From Flavobacteriaceae bacterium (GTDB taxonomy: Bacteria; Bacteroidota; Bacteroidia; Flavobacteriales; Flavobacteriaceae), in contig JAUXCI010000182.1 in assembly GCA_030618945.1 (NCBI GenBank), forward strand, positions 1 to 5,354: DNA of 5,354 nt, written 5' to 3'. A model generated the notes under the pieces. That model ran no database searches and was not told the origin of the DNA. It saw nothing but the letters and a program-made list of their open reading frames with translations. The position numbers and the translations under genes were made by a program. This document shows, piece by piece, positions 1 through 4,744 of the stretch; positions within the stretch are counted from its first letter, which is position 1; each line of letters starts with the position of its first letter.

Positions 1-189
1 ACTCACTCTCTTTGAAACAAGCAGAATCAGCCATATCAAACAAATTGGCCTTATAGAGACCCTCCTGGCCAACAAACCTTATGTTTGTAACCTTCCAGGT
101 ACCTTTTAGGGATTTTTTACTCGGCTTTGCTTCTGAACTGGTTTGTGTTGACCCACATGAGCTAAGAAATAGAATTATAAAAGAAAAAT
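1..189. repeat. Left arm of a 189-bp inverted repeat
   Basis: Position n in this arm pairs with position 788-n, and there are no gaps. The match is 187 of 189 bases, with both differences being transitions. The outer end cannot be seen because the window begins inside or exactly at the edge of the arm. The inner end is at 189, where the two copies stop matching. Confidence 0.95.
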
Positions 190-190
190 T
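1..190 (-). pseudogene. Inverted partial copy of the lipocalin-like lipoprotein gene, no start codon
   Basis: Read on the minus strand, this stretch encodes residues 7-68 of the lipoprotein gene that starts at 583, including the lipobox LSSC and the motif LKGTWKV, and it runs off the left edge. It differs from 599-787 at two bases only: position 23 (codon 61, TCC versus TCT, both Ser) and position 109 (codon 33, TTA versus CTA, both Leu). The frame is open throughout. Similarity stops abruptly at 189/190. The preceding in-frame codon on the minus strand (193-191) is the stop TAA, and no ATG, GTG or TTG lies between it and the lipobox, so the copy as drawn cannot be translated in the normal way. 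It may be the end of an inverted duplication, a silent half of an invertible switch, or a fold-back assembly chimera. The edge of the window prevents a decision. Confidence 0.8.
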
Positions 191-204
191 TTAAAATCCT
201 ATAC

Positions 205-241
205 CCTCTTCATTATCATTTTAATGAAGAGGATTTTTTTT
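205..241 (+). terminator. Strong intrinsic terminator with no gene in front of it
   Basis: An 11-bp perfect stem (205-215 with 222-232, left half CCTCTTCATTA) with a 6-nt loop is followed by one A and a run of eight T (234-241). The T run is on the right side only, so it should stop transcription travelling rightward. No rightward gene precedes it: the sequence just to the left is the antisense copy of the lipoprotein gene. The terminator therefore seems to have lost its gene at the 189/190 junction. Confidence 0.75.
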
Positions 242-300
242 GAATGATTGGCCCTATTTTAAATCATTATTTTAGAGAGTATTTTTCACTATGAGCTTTA

Positions 301-512
301 ATTACAGTAGTTCTGTTTTGGATTAAGCCATGCTTATTGTTTAAGAACGCTGCAGCCACTTGACGAAGCTTGTATTTATAAATCTCTTGACGCAGCCGTT
401 ATTAGAGTAGGTTCGGTTCTTGCACCCATTCCATTTGCAAAGAATCTTGAAGAAATGTATTTATCGAAAAAAAAGGTTTGAAAAAGAACTTTTAAAATTA
501 GTGGAATATTGA
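301..512 (+). pseudogene. Decayed 3' fragment of a 2-oxoacid dehydrogenase E1 beta subunit gene
   Basis: The frame from 341 reads LRTLQPLDEACIYKS, then LDAAVIRVGS, then a segment with IPFAKNLEEMYLSK. After a shift of one base it continues from 477 as FEKELLKLVEY and stops with TGA at 510-512. This matches the C-terminal domain of thiamine-diphosphate-dependent E1 beta subunits (pyruvate or branched-chain 2-oxoacid dehydrogenases): the LRTLQPLD motif, the IPFAKNLE motif and the short final helix ending in Y. In intact family members roughly 35 residues separate IYKS from the LDAPV-like motif; here they are adjacent. About 20 residues also seem to be missing before LRT. The frameshift lies in a run of eight A (467-474); seven A would restore the frame. 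The part at 301-312 (ITVV) is a tentative extension. Identification rests on family motifs as remembered, not on a search. No functional product is expected. Confidence 0.7.
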
Positions 513-547
513 AAAAGCTTAATTTCAAAAAAGATCAAAATATTTAG

Positions 548-555
548 TAAATTTG
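548..555 (+). promoter_or_regulatory. Candidate Bacteroidota promoter, -7 element TAAATTTG
   Basis: TAAATTTG matches the Bacteroidota sigma-A -7 consensus TAnnTTTG exactly. It lies 27 bp before the ATG at 583, which would give a leader of about 20 nt. No clear TTTG-type -33 element is seen about 20 bp upstream, where the sequence is only A/T-rich. The element overlaps the TTG at 553, which argues against translation starting there. It is the only exact consensus found close upstream of the four-gene block, so it probably drives that block. It lies inside the segment bounded by the inverted repeat. Confidence 0.5.
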
Positions 556-582
556 AGCGTCATTAATTTTAAATGTGCTCTG

Positions 583-1089
583 ATGAAAAAACTTTTACAT
601 TTTTCTTTTATAATTCTATTTCTTAGCTCATGTGGGTCAACACAAACCAGTTCAGAAGCAAAGCCGAGTAAAAAATCCTTAAAAGGTACCTGGAAGGTTA
701 CAAACATAAGGTTTGTTGGCCAGGAGGGTCTCTATAAGGCCAATTTGTTTGATATGGCTGATTCCGCTTGTTTCAAAGAGAGTGAGTGGGTGTTTATTCC
801 TAATAATGGTTCAGGAAAATACACAATCAATGAAGGTGCTCATTGTGAGGCCGTTGCAACTAGAATTCATTGGTCATTTTATGAGCCAGGTGATGGCACC
901 TACCAATTTCAATTTAAATATGTTGATGAAAATAACAAACCCATTGACTCTGCGAATAGAGGTTATCGGTCGAAAATAGATTCTCTGGAAGGAAACACAA
1001 TGATTATGAGAGTTGCAACAACGGTTGACGGCAAAGAATTTGACGTTATCCTTACTTTTACCAAAGTTTCAGAAGATTTTGCAATTTAA
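583..1089 (+). CDS. Lipocalin-like lipoprotein
   Basis: A 168-residue protein with a lipoprotein signal: MKK start, hydrophobic stretch at residues 7-14 and lipobox LSSC with the lipidated cysteine at 17. A short Ser/Lys-rich linker leads to a small beta-rich domain from about residue 33 (LKGTWKV), which resembles the Bacteroidota lipocalin-like families. Conserved-looking marks are the GTW at 35-37, the segment FDMADSACF at 56-64 and FIPNN at 71-75. C63 and C88 could form a disulfide in the periplasm. The ligand is unknown. The ATG at 583 is preferred to the TTG at 553 because it gives a standard lipoprotein signal and the TTG falls in the promoter element. The OmpA lipoprotein gene starts 14 bp after the stop, so both are likely co-transcribed and act in the outer membrane. 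Bases 599-787 are duplicated in inverted orientation at 1-189. Confidence 0.85.
   Translation: MKKLLHFSFIILFLSSCGSTQTSSEAKPSKKSLKGTWKVTNIRFVGQEGLYKANLFDMADSACFKESEWVFIPNNGSGKYTINEGAHCEAVATRIHWSFYEPGDGTYQFQFKYVDENNKPIDSANRGYRSKIDSLEGNTMIMRVATTVDGKEFDVILTFTKVSEDFAI
599..787. repeat. Right arm of the 189-bp inverted repeat, inside the lipoprotein gene
   Basis: This arm covers codons 6 to 68 of the lipoprotein gene and matches the reverse complement of 1-189 except at 679 and 765. The segment between the arms (190-598, 409 bp) carries the orphan terminator, the E1 beta remnant, the promoter and the first codons of the gene. An exchange between the arms would turn that whole segment round. Confidence 0.95.
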
Positions 1090-1103
1090 ATTGAAGATGA
1101 ACA

Positions 1104-1778
1104 ATGTTTAAGAAAGTATTAATTTACAGTTTGTCCTTAGTCGTCATTTTGTCATTGAATATGGGATGTAAGGCTTATGAAAATTCGAATAAGACTCAGC
1201 GCGGCGCTGGTATTGGCGTAGCTGCTGGTGCTTTGATAGGAGGCCTTATTGGCGGGAATATTGGTGGTGCCCTCATTGGTGCCGCAATAGGTGGCGCTGC
1301 TGGTGCCGTGATCGGAAATCAGATGGATAAACAAGCTGATAAAATTGAAGAAGCCGTTCCTGGTGCTGAAGTAAAAAGGGTTGGAGAAGGTATTCAGATC
1401 ATTTTTGACGATAAAAGCGGGGTTAATTTCGCCTTTGACAGCGCTGATTTAACCGTTGATGCTAAAAAAAACCTAGATGCAGTAGCTGAAATTTTTATTG
1501 AATTTCCAGATACTGAATTAATGATAGAAGGGCATACTGACAATGTTGGGTCTGATGATTATAATATGAAGCTTTCAAAAAGAAGAGCAGAGGCGGTGGT
1601 GTCTTATGTAAAATCTAAAGGTGTGGCTAGAAATCGATTTAAGGTAACGGCTTTTGGCTCAACTCGACCAAGGTTTGATAATATTACGCCTGAAGGGCGA
1701 ACTAAAAACCGAAGAGTGGAAATTGGTGTCGCTGCAAACCAACAAATGATCGAGGACGCAAAAGCAACAGCCGACTAG
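1104..1778 (+). CDS. Glycine-zipper OmpA-family lipoprotein
   Basis: A 224-residue cell-envelope protein. Residues 1-21 form a lipoprotein signal ending LNMGC, with C22 as the probable lipidation site (Asn at -3 is not ideal for a lipobox, but such sites occur in Bacteroidota). Residues 34-72 are a glycine zipper with closely spaced GG and GxxxG steps, which may pack in or against the membrane. Residues about 97-210 are an OmpA-like peptidoglycan-binding domain. Its signature GHTDNVGSDDYNMKLSKRRA starts at G143; D146 and R161 match in spacing the diaminopimelate-binding Asp and Arg of OmpA, and NRRVEI closes the domain. The layout resembles YiaD-type proteins. The likely role is to tether the outer membrane to the cell wall. 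It begins 14 bp after the lipocalin-like gene, a pairing I recall from flavobacteria. Confidence 0.9.
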   Translation: MFKKVLIYSLSLVVILSLNMGCKAYENSNKTQRGAGIGVAAGALIGGLIGGNIGGALIGAAIGGAAGAVIGNQMDKQADKIEEAVPGAEVKRVGEGIQIIFDDKSGVNFAFDSADLTVDAKKNLDAVAEIFIEFPDTELMIEGHTDNVGSDDYNMKLSKRRAEAVVSYVKSKGVARNRFKVTAFGSTRPRFDNITPEGRTKNRRVEIGVAANQQMIEDAKATAD

Positions 1779-1813
1779 TATGAAACCCGTTTGAATGCTT
1801 GAATAATTTAAAA

Positions 1814-2407
1814 ATGAAAATCGCTACCCTGATTCTAGCCGCAGGCGAATCTAAAAGAATGGATGGCGTCAAACAGTTGCTTCCCTGGAAAGATTCAACT
1901 TTACTAGGGCATGCGATCACTCAATCACTTCAGTCATCTGCAAATGAGGTTTATGTTGTCCTTGGGGCCAATATGGATGAGATTTTAAAGGCAGTTGATA
2001 CCAGAAAGGTGAACCTTGTCATCAATGATGACTGGTCACTTGGGATGGGCACTTCTATAGCGGCTGTAATACGTTTTTTCAGATCCAATCAACTTAATTT
2101 TGATGCAATACTCATCAGGTTGATAGATCAACCATTACTTGATGTAAAATATTATAATATATTAATAAATAAATATATAGATTCACAAAATATTATTGCA
2201 TCCTCTTATAAATCAGGATATGGCGTCCCGGCGATTTTTGATAAAATCTATTTTGACGAATTACTGGTTTTAAAGTCAGATAAAGGTGCCAAAGGCATCA
2301 TAAACAGGCATAAGAAAAAGTTGATTGTGCTTGATTCTGAAGGTGGGACAATTGATTTGGACGATGCACAAACTTATCTAAAATATTATAATAAATATGG
2401 GAAATAG
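1814..2407 (+). CDS. MobA/MocA-like nucleotidyltransferase (molybdenum cofactor cytidylyltransferase family)
   Basis: A 197-residue cytoplasmic protein of the MobA-like NTP transferase fold. Visible motifs are the nucleotide-binding loop LILAAGESKRM (residues 6-16) followed by KQLLPW (20-25), then LGMGTSI (76-82), and LIDQP (103-107), where D105 is the expected metal ligand. GYGVP and SDKGAKGI follow near the end, as in MocA proteins that join CTP and molybdopterin to give the dinucleotide cofactor for xanthine-dehydrogenase-type enzymes. Specificity is inferred: no hydroxylase or XdhC gene is in the window, and related transferases use other substrates. The ATG at 1814 puts the first beta strand at the N terminus as usual; a TTG at 1799 would add five residues without support. 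It starts 35 bp after the OmpA gene and probably shares its transcript. Bases 2143-2190 are markedly AT-rich. Confidence 0.85.
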   Translation: MKIATLILAAGESKRMDGVKQLLPWKDSTLLGHAITQSLQSSANEVYVVLGANMDEILKAVDTRKVNLVINDDWSLGMGTSIAAVIRFFRSNQLNFDAILIRLIDQPLLDVKYYNILINKYIDSQNIIASSYKSGYGVPAIFDKIYFDELLVLKSDKGAKGIINRHKKKLIVLDSEGGTIDLDDAQTYLKYYNKYGK

Positions 2408-2413
2408 TTTTTT

Positions 2414-2420
2414 GAGGAGG
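2414..2420 (+). promoter_or_regulatory. Strong Shine-Dalgarno sequence GAGGAGG
   Basis: GAGGAGG is close to a perfect complement of the 16S rRNA 3' end. That is unusual here, because the other genes in the window lack clear Shine-Dalgarno sequences. It is 50 bp before the GTG at 2471, too far to serve it directly, but 10 nt before a TTG at 2431 that opens a short frame overlapping the permease start. Confidence 0.4.
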
Positions 2421-2430
2421 CTAATACCTG

Positions 2431-2517
2431 TTGAACAAATTCTTTACCTTCAACCCTTATTCCAAAGAAGGTGAATACAGATTTATTAATCTTAAATTTT
2501 CAATTATCAACTGCTGA
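2431..2517 (+). CDS. Possible 28-residue leader peptide overlapping the permease start
   Basis: A TTG ten bases after GAGGAGG opens a frame of 28 codons, beginning MNKFFTFNPYSKEG, that ends at TGA 2515-2517. It overlaps the first 47 bases of the TSUP gene in another frame. The overlap and strong ribosome site would fit translational coupling: ribosomes loaded here would open the RNA around the weak GTG start of the permease. The peptide resembles no family I recognise. Support is only the spacing, so it may well be chance. Confidence 0.2.
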   Translation: MNKFFTFNPYSKEGEYRFINLKFSIINC

Positions 2518-3235
2518 TATTCTTTTGGCTTTTTTGGCCACATTGTTATTAGGAATGGGGAAGTCAGGACTCAAAGGTATGGGTGTTATTATCGTTACCT
2601 TGATGGCCCTGGTATTTGGAGCCAAGGCTTCTACTGGAATTCTAATGCCCATGATGATTACTGCCGACGTATTTGCAGTAATTTATTACCACCGGCACAC
2701 GCAATGGAAGTTTTTAAAAAAATTATTACCCACGATGGTCGTCGGGGTGTTGTTGGGTGTTTACTGGGGAAATGACATTTCTGAAGTTTTGTTCAAACAA
2801 ATTATGGCTTTCTTTATTTTGGCCACTGTGTTGGTAATGATTTGGATGGATAGAACCAAAACCTTTGGCATCCCAAAGCATTGGGCCTTTTCAAGTTCTA
2901 TGGGATTATTATCGGGTATTACGTCGATGATTGGCAATCTTGCCGGTTCTTTTACCAGCATATATTTATTAGCCATTAGATTACCCAAAAATGAATTTAT
3001 TGGTACTGCCGCCTGGTTATTTTTTATCATTAATGTGTTTAAATTGCCCTTTCATATTTTTGTTTGGAAAACAATAAGCAAAGAAACATTGACTTTGAAT
3101 TTGCTTTTATCGCCGGCCATTTTGATAGGATTTTATCTCGGTATCAGATTAGTAAAGGTCATTAATAATATTTTGTACAGAAAATTGGTCTTAGTTGTTA
3201 CGGCCCTGGGAGCGCTGATCATACTTTTAAAATAA
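2471..3235 (+). CDS. TSUP-family membrane transporter (TauE/SafE type)
   Basis: A 254-residue integral inner-membrane protein with about seven to eight hydrophobic segments and a family-typical length. The first half holds the usual TSUP pattern: GMGKSGLKGMG near residues 28-38, FGAKASTGILMPMM at about 49-62, then a helix leading to YYHRHTQWKFLKKLLP. The second half repeats the theme with LLSGITSMIGNLAGSF. Characterised relatives move sulfite, sulfoacetate, taurine-derived or other small organic anions; the substrate cannot be read from this sequence. The GTG at 2471 is the first usable start: the frame is closed by a TGA at 2432-2434 and has no other ATG, GTG or TTG before it. The next in-frame ATG would remove most of the first membrane helix. 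It lies 63 bp after the nucleotidyltransferase gene and closes the gene block. Confidence 0.88.
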   Translation: MNTDLLILNFQLSTADILLAFLATLLLGMGKSGLKGMGVIIVTLMALVFGAKASTGILMPMMITADVFAVIYYHRHTQWKFLKKLLPTMVVGVLLGVYWGNDISEVLFKQIMAFFILATVLVMIWMDRTKTFGIPKHWAFSSSMGLLSGITSMIGNLAGSFTSIYLLAIRLPKNEFIGTAAWLFFIINVFKLPFHIFVWKTISKETLTLNLLLSPAILIGFYLGIRLVKVINNILYRKLVLVVTALGALIILLK

Positions 3236-3362
3236 CAGGCATTCACATATTTGTATTAATTCATTGATATGGTTCTTTAAGGCATTTGTATTACAAGTCA
3301 TGTCATAGGGCGAAATTTGTTTCTTAAAATAGACTTAATCAGTAATTTTAGTGCACAAATGT

Positions 3363-3392
3363 GATTCCTTCTATAAAGAATCGTATTTTTTT
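3363..3392 (+). terminator. Weak candidate intrinsic terminator
   Basis: GATTC (3363-3367) can pair with GAATC (3378-3382), with two more inner A-T pairs beyond a mismatch, and a run of seven T follows at 3386-3392. The stem is short and imperfect and lies about 130 bp after the permease stop. It could end the first operon's transcript, but the T run might equally belong to the next promoter. Confidence 0.3.
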
Positions 3393-3420
3393 GAAACAGC
3401 AACCTATGCCTATTTATTTG
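3390..3420 (+). promoter_or_regulatory. Weak candidate promoter for the oxidoreductase operon
   Basis: TTTG at 3390-3393 could be a Bacteroidota -33 element. TATTTATTTG at 3411-3420 is a near match to the -7 consensus TAnnTTTG, with two extra bases between TA and TTTG. The distance to the ATG at 3464 (43 bp) fits a short leader. No exact consensus element was found in 3236-3463. Confidence 0.3.
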
Positions 3421-3463
3421 ACTTAGGATAGCCATCAATTTTAAGGAATTTATCTAGCAAAAT

Positions 3464-4732
3464 ATGAAGAAAAAAGCATCAAACCGGCGGGATTTTGTAA
3501 AAAAAACATTGCTGGTCGCTACGGGGATTAGCATAATACCTCGGCATGTTATGGGTGGTGTTAATTTTATCGCTCCAAGTGATCAGCTTACAAAAGCCGT
3601 AATTGGTGTTGGTGGTATGGGACAGGGTCATTTGACCTACGAAGGAACAAAATTAGTTGCTGTATGCGACGCCGACGCCAATCACCTTTCCAGTACGCTT
3701 GATAAAGTGGGTCAATTTGTAAAAGGCTATAGAGATTTTAGAGAAGTACTTCAAAGGCCTGATATTGATATCATTCATATTGCTACACCACCTCACTGGC
3801 ATGCATTAATGTCAATTATGGCGGCAGAGGCCGGGAAAGATGTTTGGTGTGAAAAACCGATGACAAGAACCATTGGAGAAGGTAAAAGAGTAGTGGAGGC
3901 CATGAATGTTCACGGAAAAATGTTTAGACTAAACACCTGGTTTAGATTTAAAGATAATTTCTATGGTTTGGGTTCACCTGTTAAAAAGATAAAAAAAGTA
4001 GTTGACAGCGGTGTACTCGGTTGGCCTTTAAAAGTGACCATTAGTGGGGTCACCGGATTTAATTGGAAATTTTACTGGGTGGGAAAAGAGAATCTAGAGC
4101 CTCAACCCGTTCCTCCTCAATTGGATTATAATATGTGGCTAGGTCCAGCACCCGAAAAAGCTTATAACCCGCACAGAGTTCATTCAACTTTTAGAGGTTA
4201 TTGGGATTATGATGGAGGAGGACTGGGCGATATGGGTCAGCATTATATAGATCCGGTACAGTATTTTCTTGGCAAAGACCAAACCAGTCCTGTCAAGGTT
4301 GAAGTTGATTGTCCACAGCAACATTATGATGCTGTAGGTAGCTGGAGAAAAATTGTGTTTACCTATGCTGATGGTTGTCAAATTATCTTAGACGGCGAAA
4401 ATAAAGACAAAGATGCGGCTTATGTTGAGGGCCCCGAAGGTAAGGTCTATAAAGGTTTTAAATCGACCATCCCAAATCTTGAGGAAATAATAGCCGGTAT
4501 ACCTGATCCTGAAGAACAAATAGCAAGTTTCTCTGAATCGGTAAAAACAAGGAAAAAATTTGCCTTAAATGAAGAAAACGGACACCGATCAGCGACTGTG
4601 GTGAACATGGGGATCATCGCCTTAAGGCTTGGAAGAACCCTTGAGTTTGATCCTGTAAAACAGGAATTTATCAATGATGAAGAAGCCAATAGGCTTATTG
4701 ACCAACCTTCAAGAAGCTCCTGGGCTTACTAA
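3464..4732 (+). CDS. Tat-exported Gfo/Idh/MocA-family oxidoreductase
   Basis: A 422-residue NAD(P)-dependent sugar oxidoreductase. It begins with a twin-arginine signal, NRRDFVKKT at residues 7-15 followed by a hydrophobic stretch to about 25, so it should be exported folded, presumably with its cofactor bound. The Rossmann domain has GVGGMG at 48-53, D69 at the end of strand two, ATPPHWH at 107-113 and CEKP at 129-132, whose Lys is a catalytic residue in the family. The C-terminal sheet domain carries LGPAPEKAYNP at 226-236 and GLGDMGQHYIDP at 253-264, where D256 and H260 match the family's active-site Asp/His pattern. Bacteroidota relatives oxidise C3 of glycosides; the substrate here is unknown. 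AAGGA at 3443-3447 is rather far from the ATG. The next gene starts 12 bp after the stop, suggesting one operon and joint action in the periplasm. Confidence 0.9.
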   Translation: MKKKASNRRDFVKKTLLVATGISIIPRHVMGGVNFIAPSDQLTKAVIGVGGMGQGHLTYEGTKLVAVCDADANHLSSTLDKVGQFVKGYRDFREVLQRPDIDIIHIATPPHWHALMSIMAAEAGKDVWCEKPMTRTIGEGKRVVEAMNVHGKMFRLNTWFRFKDNFYGLGSPVKKIKKVVDSGVLGWPLKVTISGVTGFNWKFYWVGKENLEPQPVPPQLDYNMWLGPAPEKAYNPHRVHSTFRGYWDYDGGGLGDMGQHYIDPVQYFLGKDQTSPVKVEVDCPQQHYDAVGSWRKIVFTYADGCQIILDGENKDKDAAYVEGPEGKVYKGFKSTIPNLEEIIAGIPDPEEQIASFSESVKTRKKFALNEENGHRSATVVNMGIIALRLGRTLEFDPVKQEFINDEEANRLIDQPSRSSWAY

Positions 4733-4744
4733 AATTAACACCTT

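Noticed and set aside
81..194. A plus-strand frame of 37 codons (starting MFVTFQVPF) ending shortly before the terminator, which could be the missing gene of that terminator.
   Set aside because: It is the antisense of the lipoprotein copy, and the same frame appears opposite the intact gene at 525-707. It exists only as a by-product of the duplicated sequence.
553..582. TTG at 553 as a start for the lipoprotein, adding ten residues.
   Set aside because: The TTG lies inside the -7 promoter element, and the extra residues would spoil a standard lipoprotein signal that starts well at 583.
1201..1330. Repetitive GGTGCT/GGTGGT-like DNA that suggests a tandem repeat.
   Set aside because: It is the Gly/Ala-rich glycine zipper of the OmpA lipoprotein; the units vary in length and sequence.
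1799..1813. TTG at 1799 as the start of the nucleotidyltransferase.
   Set aside because: It adds only five residues before the first beta strand; the ATG at 1814 places the LAAG loop at the usual distance from the N terminus.
2145..2393. A 15-nt direct repeat, TAAAATATTATAATA, at 2145-2159 and 2379-2393.
   Set aside because: Both copies encode KYYN in a very AT-rich part of one gene, so low complexity and a shared codon choice explain them.
3249..3293. A 10-nt direct repeat ATTTGTATTA at 3249-3258 and 3284-3293 after the permease gene.
   Set aside because: Ten A/T-rich bases repeated once are expected by chance in such sequence, and no further copies or symmetry were seen.
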